64,000 bases of DNA from Ezakiella massiliensis (GCF_900120165.1 NZ_LT635475.1:1116001-1180000), one strand, 5' to 3'. Shown: positions 8,382 through 17,519, numbered from the stretch's first letter. Notes: generated from the sequence alone by a model not told the origin. Numbers and translations: made by a program.

Positions 8382-9146
8382 TTATTTGTATTTTGGGATG
8401 ATAAAGGGCCTGCCGTCTTTAATTATTACGTCCACTTGGACTTCGTAGACCTGACGGATGTTTTCCGCATTTATAACTTCCTCTGGCCTGCCAAGGGCGA
8501 CTATCTGCCCCTCTTTCATAAGGGCGATTTTATCTGCAAAGGCCGAGGCCAGATTGAGGTCGTGAAGGACTATTATAAAGCTCTTGTCCTTGGTTTTTTC
8601 GATGGTCTTCATGAGCTTAATCTGGTGGTTGATATCCATGGCTGCAATGGGTTCGTCCATAAGGATTAGCTTGGGCGATTGGGCAAAGGCCCTGGCCGTC
8701 ATGGCCCTCCCCTTTTCTCCGCCGGAAGTTTCGAGTATTGATTTATCTTTTAAGTCTGCCAATTCCATTATATTTATTTGGTCGGCCACGATTTTTTTAT
8801 CATTTTCAGACAGCTTGCCCGTCCAAGATAAAAATGGATACCGTCCCATCTCGACCACTTCTTCGACTGTAAAATCAAAAGAGCTGTTTGGATTTTGGTG
8901 TTGGACGGAAATAATTTTCGCCCGGTCTTTTATAGTATAAGAATCTAAGTCCCTGCCGTCCAAAGTTATTGAACCAGAATCTGCCTGTAAATAAGCCGAG
9001 ATGACCTTTAATAAGGTGGTCTTGCCGCAGCCGTTGGGGCCAATAATTATTAATTTGTCTCCTTCTTCAAGTGTGAGATTAATATTTTTTAAAACCTGAT
9101 TTTTTCCATAGCTGAAGTTTAAATTCTTGATTTCTAGTATGCTCAT
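8382..9146 (-). CDS. ABC importer ATPase, FecE/BtuD type
   Basis: This 254-residue ATPase powers a siderophore, heme or corrinoid importer. Walker A is GPNGCGKTT (residues 36-44), the Q-loop is VQHQNP, the signature is the slightly unusual TSGGEKGRA, and Walker B is KLILMDEP followed by the HD switch (VLHDLNLA). It overlaps the permease gene by 4 nt. Substrate cannot be read from the ATPase; the cobalt/cobalamin genes next door favour a corrinoid. Confidence 0.9.
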   Translation of the reverse strand: MSILEIKNLNFSYGKNQVLKNINLTLEEGDKLIIIGPNGCGKTTLLKVISAYLQADSGSITLDGRDLDSYTIKDRAKIISVQHQNPNSSFDFTVEEVVEMGRYPFLSWTGKLSENDKKIVADQINIMELADLKDKSILETSGGEKGRAMTARAFAQSPKLILMDEPIAAMDINHQIKLMKTIEKTKDKSFIIVLHDLNLASAFADKIALMKEGQIVALGRPEEVINAENIRQVYEVQVDVIIKDGRPFIIPKYK

Positions 9147-10162
9147 TGGAGGCTCCTCTTGTGCTTGATAAGAAGGACCATAAATAGTGGCCCGCCAATT
9201 AGTGATGTGATAATGCCAACCGGGAGTTCAAAGCCTGAGATGAGCGACCTGGCCAAGGTATCGGCCAAGAGCATAAAGATTCCCCCCACTATCATGGAGG
9301 CCGGCATCAAAAACTTGTGGTCGCCGCCAAAGATTAGCCTGATAAAGTGTGGGACTATAAGGCCGACAAATCCGATGATTCCGCTGACCGAAACCGCCAG
9401 CGAAGTTAATAATGCAGATAATAAAAGAAGATTTCGCTTTAATTTTTTTACATCCAGGCCCATGGATATGGCTTCTTCTTCGCCCATTACCAGGAGATTT
9501 AAATCCTTGCCGTGGTAAATTGTAACTATAAAGGCAATTAGGGTCGGTATAAAAATCGTTCCAACGTGGATCCAGCTCTTGGCGTTAAAAGACCCCATGG
9601 TCCAGGTGATAATAGCCATGGCCTCGTCCCTGTGGACCATCATTATAAGAGAGATGGCTGAGGATAATATTGCCGAGATAACTATACCTGTCAAGAGGAC
9701 CGAGTAATTGTCCACCCCCCGCTTGGTACGAGAGACCGTGTAGACTATAAGCGATGTAATTATTGCACAGGCAAAGGCCGATAGGCTGACAAGCGTGTGT
9801 CCAAAAAAGCTGGTGGCCGGCAAAAATACAATTGCCATGGTCGCACCAAAAGCCGCCCCTGATGACACGCCCATTACAAAGGGATCGGCCATGGGGTTTT
9901 GGAAGATGGCTTGATATGAAGCCCCTGCCATTGCGAGTAAGCCTCCTGTTAGAACCGACAAAATAATCCTAGGCAGCCTTACCTCAAATATGATAAAGTG
10001 GATGGGATCAGTAAAATCAATCCCATCCACCCCATTTCTTATTAGATTTTTTATGGCAGCAATTATGGTCGCAAAGCTAATATCAATCGAGCCAAAGCCG
10101 ATTGCCAGTAGCATTAGGCAGATTAAAGCCGCCAAGGCCAATAAGAGAAAAGTTTTTTTCAT
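9143..10162 (-). CDS. ABC importer permease, FecCD/BtuC family
   Basis: 339 residues with about nine to ten hydrophobic helices and hallmark FecCD patterns: FEVRLPRIILSVLTGGLLA near residue 65, PMADPFVMGVSSGAAFGA near 95, and FVGLIVPHFIRL near 270, the loop that meets the ATPase. Length agrees with the usual 320-345. It lies between the binding protein gene (3-nt gap) and the ATPase gene (4-nt overlap), giving a complete binding protein-permease-ATPase operon. Confidence 0.93.
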   Translation of the reverse strand: MKKTFLLLALAALICLMLLAIGFGSIDISFATIIAAIKNLIRNGVDGIDFTDPIHFIIFEVRLPRIILSVLTGGLLAMAGASYQAIFQNPMADPFVMGVSSGAAFGATMAIVFLPATSFFGHTLVSLSAFACAIITSLIVYTVSRTKRGVDNYSVLLTGIVISAILSSAISLIMMVHRDEAMAIITWTMGSFNAKSWIHVGTIFIPTLIAFIVTIYHGKDLNLLVMGEEEAISMGLDVKKLKRNLLLLSALLTSLAVSVSGIIGFVGLIVPHFIRLIFGGDHKFLMPASMIVGGIFMLLADTLARSLISGFELPVGIITSLIGGPLFMVLLIKHKRSLQ

Positions 10163-10165
10163 AAA

Positions 10166-11368
10166 TTAAAATTCCAAATTCTTTAGAACTTCTGGGTGGG
10201 CAATCTTTAAGAGAGCCTTGATTCCTTCGTCAACCACGCGAGCTGATGGTCTAGAGAATATGTCTGAATCTATTTCAATTACCCTGCCTTCATTAACAGC
10301 TGATAGGCCCTTGTAAACCTTGTCTGTCTTGACTTGGTCGATAGCAAAAGCTGGCACTAACATGTAGTGTGGGTTTAGGGCGATTAATTTTTCCAAGGTA
10401 TACTTAAAGCCTTCTGCATCCCTTGGGCCATTTGTAAGGCCGGCAATTCTTAGGATATCATCCATAAATGAATCCTTGCCGTGGGTGTATTCACCGTATT
10501 CACCTGTGCCTACTACTATATATGCAGTAGGAGCTGATAATTTTTTGGTGTATCTTTCAACGCTTTGGAGCTTTGCCTTCATGGTTGCAACTAGGGCTCT
10601 GGCTTCTGCATTTTTGCCTGTAATTAGGCCAATTGTTTCGATTGACTTGTAAGTTTCTTCCATTGACTTTGGTGTTTCCATGGCAAAGACCTTGATGCCA
10701 GCCTTTTGTAATTTGGCCAAAACTTCTTCCTTAAAGTGAGTTTGTGCAAGCACACAAGTTGGCTTCAAGCTAATCACTTTTTCAATGTCAGGTTCCATCA
10801 TTGAGCCGACTGATGTTACTTTTTCAGCTTCCTTAGGGAAGTTGCAGTAGTCAGTTCTGCCTAGGACCATGTCCCCTGCTCCGATTTCAAATAAAGTTTC
10901 AGTTACTGATGGAGCAATGGATACAATCTTGGAATGAGTTTCATTTATTTCGTACTTGTCGTTTTTGACAGGAAGTTTAGCTTCTGCTTTCTTGTCAAAA
11001 GTGACAGCTTTTGCAGCCTTGTCCCAGCCAACTTGGTAGTTTAAAGTTTCAAATAAAATCCTAAATGGAACATATACTTTGCCGTCCTTAGCGATTGTCT
11101 TGGTATCCATTGTAAAGTCAGTGCCGTTTACGGTCATGACATTGGATCCAGCGGTAAAGCTGATTTTGTCTTCCCCGTCAACGACGGTTAGAGTTTTTTC
11201 TTTGGCTTCAACTTCGAGGCCGTAAGTTTTAATTTGGTCGCCATCAATAAATGAGCGAGCATTTTGTGTTAATAGGTCCTTTGATTCGACCTTTTGTGGT
11301 GCAGCGCTTAATCCAATTGAGAAGATCATCATAAAGGCCAGCACTAATGCGAGTAGTCTTTGTTTCAT
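10166..11368 (-). CDS. Corrinoid/iron-type binding protein with N-terminal stalk domain
   Basis: Residues 1-24 form a signal peptide (MKQRLLALVLAFMMIF). Residues about 40-130 are a copper amine oxidase N-like stalk domain (GKVYVPFRILFETLNYQVGW). Residues about 145-395 are a BtuF/FhuD-type binding fold (IVSIAPSVTETLFEIGAGD, GSMMEPDIEKVISLKP). Class III binding proteins in Gram-positives are normally lipoproteins, but no lipobox cysteine follows this signal, so anchoring may depend on the stalk domain. It is the first gene of the importer operon, divergent from the riboswitch-controlled cobalt transporter. Confidence 0.88.
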   Translation of the reverse strand: MKQRLLALVLAFMMIFSIGLSAAPQKVESKDLLTQNARSFIDGDQIKTYGLEVEAKEKTLTVVDGEDKISFTAGSNVMTVNGTDFTMDTKTIAKDGKVYVPFRILFETLNYQVGWDKAAKAVTFDKKAEAKLPVKNDKYEINETHSKIVSIAPSVTETLFEIGAGDMVLGRTDYCNFPKEAEKVTSVGSMMEPDIEKVISLKPTCVLAQTHFKEEVLAKLQKAGIKVFAMETPKSMEETYKSIETIGLITGKNAEARALVATMKAKLQSVERYTKKLSAPTAYIVVGTGEYGEYTHGKDSFMDDILRIAGLTNGPRDAEGFKYTLEKLIALNPHYMLVPAFAIDQVKTDKVYKGLSAVNEGRVIEIDSDIFSRPSARVVDEGIKALLKIAHPEVLKNLEF

Positions 11369-11504
11369 TTCGAAACCTCCTTTTTAAATTTGCCTACATT
11401 GTAGCACAAGAGTTTTTTAATTGCAATTAATTTTTACAAATATTTTTACAAATAAATGATAATTCCCTATCAATTTGCTTGCAATAATTTATTTTTCGTG
11501 TTAG

Positions 11505-11648
11505 AATGAACTTGTTGATAGCTAATCGATATCAGGGAACCGGTAAATCCGGACAGCCCCCGCTACTGTATAGGCTGAGCGACCTATTGCCACTTAAAGG
11601 GAAGGCAGGGTCAACGCTGTGACGCCGAGTCAGGATACCTGCGACTAG
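11505..11648 (+). ncRNA. Cobalamin riboswitch upstream of cbiM
   Basis: The aptamer shows the expected order: AGGGAACCGG, then CCGGACAGCCCCCGCTACTG, a P5-P6 region, GCCACT...AAGGCAG, and the B12-box-like GCCGAGTCAGGATACCTGC. It lies between the divergent importer operon and cbiM. Adenosyl- or methylcobalamin binding would be expected to switch off cobalt uptake. Confidence 0.93.
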
Positions 11649-11685
11649 TTAGAGACGCTTCGGTGGGAAGGGTCTAATTTTTTTA
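11649..11685 (+). terminator. Riboswitch expression-platform terminator
   Basis: TTAGAGAC pairs with GGTCTAA across a GC-containing loop and runs into seven T, directly after the B12 box and about 50 nt before the cbiM start. This arrangement implies premature termination as the control mechanism. Confidence 0.75.
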
Positions 11686-11733
11686 GTACCCTCCATTATA
11701 TCTGTCGGAGCAGAATATATAGGAGGTTTTTTT

Positions 11734-12459
11734 ATGAAGAAAATTCAAAAGAGACTGGCAGCTTTTCTTCTCTTTGCAATGGCAATAATGGTCCCAAATA
11801 CCACCCACGCCATGCACATAGCAGAAGGATTTTTGCCAAAGGTTCACGCGGCTATTTACTTTGTAATCGCTATCCCCTTTGTGATTTACGGGATCAAGTC
11901 AATTAAAGACATCACAGTAAATAAGCCTGAAAAGAAAATGCTCTTGGCCCTTGCTGGCGCATATGTATTTTTGCTATCATCGCTTAAATTACCAGCAATG
12001 ACAGGATCATGCTCACACCCAACAGGTATTGGCCTTGGGGCAATTCTATTCGGCGCAGGCCCAATGTTTGTCCTTGGAACAATTGTTCTAATCTTCCAAG
12101 CCATCTTACTTGCACACGGTGGACTGACAACTCTAGGTGCTAACGCCCTATCAATGGCCATTATTGGTGCCTATATAGCTGTCGGAGTTTACAAGCTAAT
12201 GAAGAAGATGAATGTAAGCGACCTAATAGCTGTATTTTTAGCAGCCTTCCTATCTGACTTAGGGACTTACATCGTAACCTCAATTGAGCTCGGTCTGGCC
12301 TTCCCTAATCCAACATTCGGTGCATCAGTCCTAAGCTATTTGGAAATTTTTGCAATCACCCAACTTCCAATTGCTGTAATGGAAGGTATCCTAACAGTCC
12401 TTATTTACAACGCAATTGTCAAGTACGAAGGAGGCATTTTATATGAAAAAGTCAACTAA
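11734..12459 (+). CDS. cbiM: ECF cobalt transporter substrate-binding subunit CbiM
   Basis: CbiM is the S component that binds Co(II) through its extreme N-terminus. Here an N-terminal hydrophobic leader ends in THA, directly before MHIAEGFLP, the conserved metal-binding start of mature CbiM (Met-His). Six further hydrophobic helices follow, with GSCSHPTGIGLGAILFG in the middle. A strong AGGAGG lies 6-8 nt upstream. First gene of the riboswitch-controlled cbiMNQO operon. Confidence 0.96.
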   Translation: MKKIQKRLAAFLLFAMAIMVPNTTHAMHIAEGFLPKVHAAIYFVIAIPFVIYGIKSIKDITVNKPEKKMLLALAGAYVFLLSSLKLPAMTGSCSHPTGIGLGAILFGAGPMFVLGTIVLIFQAILLAHGGLTTLGANALSMAIIGAYIAVGVYKLMKKMNVSDLIAVFLAAFLSDLGTYIVTSIELGLAFPNPTFGASVLSYLEIFAITQLPIAVMEGILTVLIYNAIVKYEGGILYEKVN

Positions 12460-12727
12460 GATAATCCTCATCATCTTATTGGTGGCTCTATTTGTAGTGC
12501 CTTTTATGATTCAAAAAGACGCAGAATTTGGCGGAGCTGATGACGCAGCTGAAGAAAGAATAGCCGAAGCAAATCCAGATTTCGAACCTTGGTTTGAAAG
12601 TATTTACGAACCAGCCTCAGGCGAAATCGAAAGCTTTTTGTTTGCCTTCCAAGCAGCTATCGGCGCAATTGTTATAGGCTATTACTTTGGCTATAACAAG
12701 GGCAAAAAACAAGGAGCAAGAAAATAA
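12443..12727 (+). CDS. cbiN: Cobalt transporter subunit CbiN
   Basis: 94 residues, two TM helices (residues about 5-22 and 68-86) flanking an acidic extracellular loop (DDAAEERIAEANPDFEPW) typical of CbiN, which assists loading of CbiM. I start it at the ATG at 12443 because GAAGGAGG lies just upstream; longer frames starting at 12416 lack a ribosome site. It overlaps the end of cbiM by 17 nt and the cbiQ start by 1 nt (TAATG). Confidence 0.93.
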   Translation: MKKSTKIILIILLVALFVVPFMIQKDAEFGGADDAAEERIAEANPDFEPWFESIYEPASGEIESFLFAFQAAIGAIVIGYYFGYNKGKKQGARK

Positions 12728-13404
12728 TGACGATTGACCAAATCGCATACAATAATAATTTTACCAAGAAAAACCCGAGAGTGAAAATGCTCTTGGGTTT
12801 TGCCTTACTTATTTTATCCCTGAGCATTAATAATCTCTATGCCCAGGCTCTAATCGCTATAGCCGTGGTTCTAGTCATGATTTTTGGGGCAAAAATTCCG
12901 GCCAGACCACTTTTTAAATTATATAAATTACCCCTTGGTTTTATTGTTATTTCATTAATCGCAATGGTCCTTACAATAACAAAGATAAAGGAAAATGTCG
13001 AATACTATATTATAATAGGAAGACTTTACATCGGCACCAATTCCCAGGCCCTTACAAGTGCCTACCAGACCTTTGTGAGGAGCTTTGCATGTATAACTTG
13101 CACATACTTTATGGCCCTGACCATACCCATCAACCAAACCATTATGATCTTTAAGGACCTCCACCTACCTCGAGTTTTTGTGGAGCAGTTTATCCTTATG
13201 TACAGGTATATAAACTTTTTTATGATGGAATTTAAAGACATGCATGTGGCCATGGAATTAAAACACGCAAACGATACCAAGTGGATGATGATTAAATCCT
13301 CTGGCCTCATGGGGTCCAAGCTCTTTATAGACATGCTAAGTTCTTACGGTGAATGGGAAGATGCCCTGGACCTCAAGCTATTTGACGGAAATTTTTATTA
13401 TTAG
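12727..13404 (+). CDS. cbiQ: ECF transporter transmembrane subunit CbiQ
   Basis: The T component that couples ATP hydrolysis to movement of CbiM. The 225-residue protein has about five hydrophobic segments and the coupling-helix pattern near the C-terminus (HVAMELKHANDTKWMMIKSSG). It begins with the family-like N-terminus DQIAYNNNFTKKNPRVKM. The one-base overlap with cbiN and the 7-nt gap to cbiO mark one operon. Confidence 0.93.
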   Translation: MTIDQIAYNNNFTKKNPRVKMLLGFALLILSLSINNLYAQALIAIAVVLVMIFGAKIPARPLFKLYKLPLGFIVISLIAMVLTITKIKENVEYYIIIGRLYIGTNSQALTSAYQTFVRSFACITCTYFMALTIPINQTIMIFKDLHLPRVFVEQFILMYRYINFFMMEFKDMHVAMELKHANDTKWMMIKSSGLMGSKLFIDMLSSYGEWEDALDLKLFDGNFYY

Positions 13405-13411
13405 GTGAACA

Positions 13412-14209
13412 ATGTTAGAAATCAAAAATTTAAACTACTCTTACCCCCAAAGCAAATTTGGGATCAAGGATATAAATTTAACAATTGAAAAATCAACAGT
13501 CCATGCTCTGGTGGGCGAAAACGGTGCGGGCAAATCCACGCTCTTCTTCAATATACTGGGATTAAATACGCCCGGCTCTGGACAAATTTTTTTGGAAGGC
13601 AAAGAAGTCATTTTCAAAAAGAAAGAGCTAAGGGACTATAGGACTAGGGTCAACCTTGTCATGCAAAATCCAGACAAGCAGATTTTTTACTCAAATGTCA
13701 GAGATGACATAGTATTCCCTCTTAGAAACCTTAAAAGGTCAGATGAATATATCGAGGCCAAACTAAAGGTTCTTGCAAACAAACTCGAGATAGAAGATCT
13801 GCTTGACCGGCCTGCCCACGCTCTTAGCTACGGGCAGAAAAAACGGGTGGCCATAGCAGGAGTCCTTGCCATGGAGCCCGACTATATACTATTTGATGAA
13901 CCCACAGCGGGCCTGGACCCCCGACTAACGGAAAACATGACCCAGCTGATCAAAGCCTTGGCAAGTGAGGGCGTTGGCATTCTAATTTCTTCCCACGATA
14001 TGGATTTTATCTACGACATATGCACCCATGCCAGCGTTCTCAGCCAGGGGCAAATAATCGCATCTGGGACCAAGGACCAAGTCTTCTGTCAAAAAGAACT
14101 TTTAGAAAAAGCCGGCCTCAGACAGCCGACAATAGCCAGGATAAAATCCGAGTGCAAGCTCCCAGATATAAATACAATTGAAGACCTTATTAAGATTTTA
14201 AACAAATAA
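13412..14209 (+). CDS. cbiO: ECF cobalt transporter ATPase CbiO
   Basis: 265 residues. Walker A GENGAGKST (about residues 36-44), Q-loop VMQNPDKQIF, the signature LSYGQKKRVAIAG characteristic of CbiO/EcfA proteins, Walker B YILFDEPTAGLDP and the switch His in SSHDMDF. A single ATPase gene means it works as a homodimer. The stop codon is followed at once by a parS palindrome, which also forms a hairpin before a T-rich tract and may help end the operon. Confidence 0.95.
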   Translation: MLEIKNLNYSYPQSKFGIKDINLTIEKSTVHALVGENGAGKSTLFFNILGLNTPGSGQIFLEGKEVIFKKKELRDYRTRVNLVMQNPDKQIFYSNVRDDIVFPLRNLKRSDEYIEAKLKVLANKLEIEDLLDRPAHALSYGQKKRVAIAGVLAMEPDYILFDEPTAGLDPRLTENMTQLIKALASEGVGILISSHDMDFIYDICTHASVLSQGQIIASGTKDQVFCQKELLEKAGLRQPTIARIKSECKLPDINTIEDLIKILNK

Positions 14210-14225
14210 TGTTCCACGTGGAACA
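14210..14225. promoter_or_regulatory. parS site 1
   Basis: TGTTCCACGTGGAACA, a perfect 16-bp palindrome that fits the bacterial parS consensus (tGTTnCACGTGnAACa) bound by ParB. It begins one base after the cbiO stop codon. Confidence 0.92.
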
Positions 14226-14855
14226 TTATTTTTATTTGTGTTTTATCTTGTGCTCTAGCTTTTGTTGTAATTAGCTTTGCTTATGTGTTTTATATTAATC
14301 ATATCTTCCTTTATTTTTATCGCTCACCTGCATTTTTATTTCTAGTCGTGCTTGACGATTAGTTTTCTTTGTTTTTAACTTGCATTTAAAGTCTGACTTT
14401 TATTTGCATTCTTGTCTGCATTATAAGTTGTTACTTATTAATTGTTCCACGTGGAACATTTTTTATTTTATATGCTCTTGTGCTTGTACTTTTAATTTTA
14501 AATGGCAATTTGTTTTTCAAGTTTTGTCGCTTTTCATCTTTGTTTAATAATTAAAATTTTATTTCAACTTTCCTGCCCATATGCTTCTAATTTTAAATCA
14601 CAGTTTATTTTTCCAATTATGTTAATTTTCATCTTACATTTGAAATTATTTTTTTATTCCTAATATGCTAGCAGCGTGCCTTCAATTGCAAATTGCGTTT
14701 TTCATTTAACTTTACACGGCCTTGCGTTCATGATTTTAAATTGAAATTTCTTCTTCCAATTCTGTTGTCCCACATCTTTGATTTGCAAATCGCATTATTA
14801 TTTCAAATTTCATGACCGTATGCTCGCAATTTTAAATCACAATTTATTTCTTGAT
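14226..14855. repeat. AT-rich degenerate repeats between parS sites
   Basis: No gene is seen in 14210-14941. Units around TTTTAAATCACAATTTATTT recur in diverged form near 14500, 14590, 14740 and 14830, followed by pieces resembling TTTTCATCTTTG. The spacing is about 90-110 bp. With the three parS sites this looks like a centromere region rather than decayed coding DNA. Confidence 0.55.
14443..14458. promoter_or_regulatory. parS site 2
   Basis: Second identical copy of TGTTCCACGTGGAACA, midway in the gene-free stretch between cbiO and parA, followed by a T run. Confidence 0.92.
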
Positions 14856-14871
14856 TGTTCCACGTGGAACA
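14856..14871. promoter_or_regulatory. parS site 3
   Basis: Third identical TGTTCCACGTGGAACA, 70 bp before the parA start. ParB loaded here would cover the parAB promoter region. Confidence 0.92.
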
Positions 14872-14941
14872 TTTTAAAAAATAAATCCCCTTAGTCTTTT
14901 ATTCTTGGCCCTTTTATGGTATTATAATTATAGGAGGGCTT

Positions 14942-15706
14942 ATGGCAAATATTTTATCTTTTTTTAATCAAAAGGGCGGCGTCGGCAAGACTACAACGAC
15001 CTTGAACTTAGCTGCAGCCTTGGTTGACAAGGGCCGCAAAGTTTTAGTTGTCGACGTGGACCCCCAGGCAAATTTATCCTCGGGTCTCACAGATGATTCC
15101 ACGAAAATCGTGGGCAATATTTATGAGCTCATCATGGAGGATGCAGATATTTCTTCTGTGATTTCCGATACTACTCACAAGGGCCTAAAGCTCATTGCTG
15201 GATCAAGTGATTCTGCAGGTATGGAAATCGAACTAGCTGTAAATGGCAACTGGCATTATCTCCTCCGCAATAAATTGCAAGAGGTCAGTCCTCTTTACGA
15301 CTACATTTTTATCGATTGTCCGCCAAGTCTGGGCATACTTTCGCTTATGAGCCTGAACGCTAGTGACGGAGTTATATCGACCATCCAGTCTGAATACTAC
15401 GCGCTTGAGGGCGTAACACAACTGATGAAGACGGTTAACCTGGTCAAGGAAAATTATAATTCTGGCCTCGAAATCAAGGGTATCCTCTTAACTATGCATG
15501 ACACCAGAAACAATCTGGCCCAGGATGTAGAGGCAGAGGTCAGGGGATTTTTTAAGGACTTGGTCTTTAAAGCTTCCATCCCCAGAAATGTAACTCTGGC
15601 GGAGGCACCCAGCCACGGTCTATCCATTTTTGACTACGATAAAAGATCTGCCGGTGCCCAAGCTTACAAGAAGTTTGCAAACGAATTCGACAAGCGCTTT
15701 AGATAA
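14942..15706 (+). CDS. parA: Chromosome partitioning ATPase ParA (Soj)
   Basis: 254 residues. Deviant Walker A KGGVGKTTTTLNLAAAL (residues 11-27), Walker A-prime DVDPQANLSSGL and Walker B YIFIDCPPSLG. ParA forms ATP-dependent DNA-bound dimers that, with ParB-parS, help segregate origins and modulate DnaA. It starts at ATG 14942 with TAGGAGGG upstream. It is followed by parB after 9 nt and preceded by three parS sites. Confidence 0.97.
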   Translation: MANILSFFNQKGGVGKTTTTLNLAAALVDKGRKVLVVDVDPQANLSSGLTDDSTKIVGNIYELIMEDADISSVISDTTHKGLKLIAGSSDSAGMEIELAVNGNWHYLLRNKLQEVSPLYDYIFIDCPPSLGILSLMSLNASDGVISTIQSEYYALEGVTQLMKTVNLVKENYNSGLEIKGILLTMHDTRNNLAQDVEAEVRGFFKDLVFKASIPRNVTLAEAPSHGLSIFDYDKRSAGAQAYKKFANEFDKRFR

Positions 15707-15715
15707 GGAGTCTAT

Positions 15716-16543
15716 ATGAGAAAAAATAAATCACTGGGCAAGGGCTTGGATGCACTTTTCGAACAAGTCGAAGAGACCAAGCACATCCCTAAGGAAGAGA
15801 TCCAAGAAATAGAGCTAAGTAAAATTAAAGCCAATCCCGACCAAGTTCGCAAGGACTTTGACGAAGATGCGATCAAAGAATTGGCCGAGAGCATAAAGTC
15901 TCACGGACTTTTGGAGCCAATCCTGTTAACTCCATTTGAAGATGGGTATATGATAGTTGCAGGGGAGAGGCGGTACAGGGCGACCATTAGCCTGGGCAGG
16001 GACAAGATCCCAGCAATTGTTAGAGACTTCCCCAAGGAAGACATCAAAAAGCTTTCCTTGATTGAAAATATTCAAAGGGAAAATCTAAATCCGATTGAAG
16101 AGGCCCTGAGCTATGAAGAACTCATGAAGGAAGCTGGCCTAACTCAGGCTGACTTTGCCAAGGAAATCGGCAAGAGCAGGAGCCATGTGGCAAACGTCCT
16201 TAGACTCTTGAAGCTTGACCCCCACGTAATGGAAGATGTTAGGTCTGGGGCTATTAGCTTTGGCCACGCTAAAGTGTTATCTGGCCTGCCTCTAAAGGAC
16301 CAGCAGGTCTTGGCAAAGAAAATTAAAGAGCTTGGCTTAAATGTCCGTCAAACTGAAAAAGAGTCCAAGAAGGCCAAGGGCACAGTAGAAAATATTTTTA
16401 TTAAAGAGATTGAAGAGGACCTGCAAAATAAATTTATGGCTAAGGTCCGCATCAATGACAAAAAGGGCAGAGGGTCGATCGTCATAGACTACCATTCCAT
16501 GGACGAGCTGGACCGACTAATTGAACTATTAAATCACATTTGA
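15716..16543 (+). CDS. parB: Chromosome partitioning protein ParB (Spo0J)
   Basis: 275 residues. The N-terminus KSLGKGLDALF is typical of chromosomal ParB. The CTPase/ParB-N domain covers residues about 35-130 with AGERRYRA and ENIQRENLNPIEEA. A helix-turn-helix (LTQADFAKEIGKSRSHVANV) recognises parS, and a C-terminal dimer domain ends the protein. The sites it should bind are directly upstream of parA. Confidence 0.97.
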   Translation: MRKNKSLGKGLDALFEQVEETKHIPKEEIQEIELSKIKANPDQVRKDFDEDAIKELAESIKSHGLLEPILLTPFEDGYMIVAGERRYRATISLGRDKIPAIVRDFPKEDIKKLSLIENIQRENLNPIEEALSYEELMKEAGLTQADFAKEIGKSRSHVANVLRLLKLDPHVMEDVRSGAISFGHAKVLSGLPLKDQQVLAKKIKELGLNVRQTEKESKKAKGTVENIFIKEIEEDLQNKFMAKVRINDKKGRGSIVIDYHSMDELDRLIELLNHI

Positions 16544-16564
16544 TATAATAAGAAGGGTGATTAT

Positions 16565-17446
16565 ATGAATTTAATGGACTTAAGGCTAATTACAATTGAT
16601 AGCTTCACGCAGTGCCGCTTTGGCGGTAACCCGGCCGCAGTTGTGCCGGAGTGCGAAGAAGTCCCTCAAATGTATTATCCGCAAATTGCAAATGAGATCA
16701 ACCTCTCACAAAGTGCTTTTATCCACAACCGTGAGGGCGGCAGATTTTTTATAGAATTTTTTACCCCGACTCAGGAAATTAAATTTTCTGGCCACGCAGC
16801 TATAGGCGCCTTTTATGTCCTGTCTAACATGGGCTACATCAGGCCTATAGAAGAGGGAACCAAGAGGGCAGAGCTGGAACTTAAAGACGGGGAAATACTA
16901 GATGTAAATATAGATTATATGGACTATGAAGTCGAGAAGATTGGCATAGTTATGGATAATAAATATTTTAAACTAGAGGATGCCGGCGTCGACAAGTCCA
17001 GGATTGGACAGATTTTAAGAATCGAAGAAGACAAGCTCGGCGACATTCATCTGGGCGGTTACTTTAACCACGACCTGATTGTCTTTGTCAAAGACAAGGA
17101 GACCTTGGATATGGCAAAGCCCGATATGTTTGACCTGATAACTTTGAGTGAAGACCTCAAGGCATCTGGCTTATACCTAGTCTACGCCTCAGTTGACGGG
17201 GACAAGAAATTTGCCTACACCAGGTATTTTTCACCGGCCATCGGATTTTTTGAAGAGGCGGCCACAGGTTCTGCAGCGGCTTCAGTTGGAAAAATCCTCT
17301 TGGATAAAATCGGGAGAGACCACATTACAATCTACCAAGGCCAGGCCATGAAGAGGCCCAGCTTAATTGAGATTTACAGGGAAGATGGCCAAATCGTAAT
17401 GAGCGGAGTTGGCAGGATAGTTACTGATAGCGTAATGCATTTATAA
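16565..17446 (+). CDS. PhzF family isomerase/epimerase-like protein
   Basis: 293 residues, the usual family length, with the two-lobed diaminopimelate-epimerase fold signalled by FGGNPAAVVP near the N-terminus, INLSQSAFI (catalytic Glu region replaced by the typical LSQSA segment), FTPTQEIKFSGHAAIGAF and, in the second half, EEAATGSAAASVGKIL. Substrates of most PhzF homologues outside phenazine pathways are unknown. AAGGGTGATTAT precedes the ATG; an in-frame ATG three codons later is an alternative. Confidence 0.9.
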   Translation: MNLMDLRLITIDSFTQCRFGGNPAAVVPECEEVPQMYYPQIANEINLSQSAFIHNREGGRFFIEFFTPTQEIKFSGHAAIGAFYVLSNMGYIRPIEEGTKRAELELKDGEILDVNIDYMDYEVEKIGIVMDNKYFKLEDAGVDKSRIGQILRIEEDKLGDIHLGGYFNHDLIVFVKDKETLDMAKPDMFDLITLSEDLKASGLYLVYASVDGDKKFAYTRYFSPAIGFFEEAATGSAAASVGKILLDKIGRDHITIYQGQAMKRPSLIEIYREDGQIVMSGVGRIVTDSVMHL

Positions 17447-17519
17447 ACTGCATCTACGTTCATCATATATATAATAGGAAGAGAAAAGCAAAATATTTTT
17501 AAAATTATAGGAGGACAAT

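Noticed and set aside
14208..14232. Palindrome after cbiO as a simple terminator
   Set aside because: The sequence is identical to two other copies and fits parS; terminator activity may be secondary.
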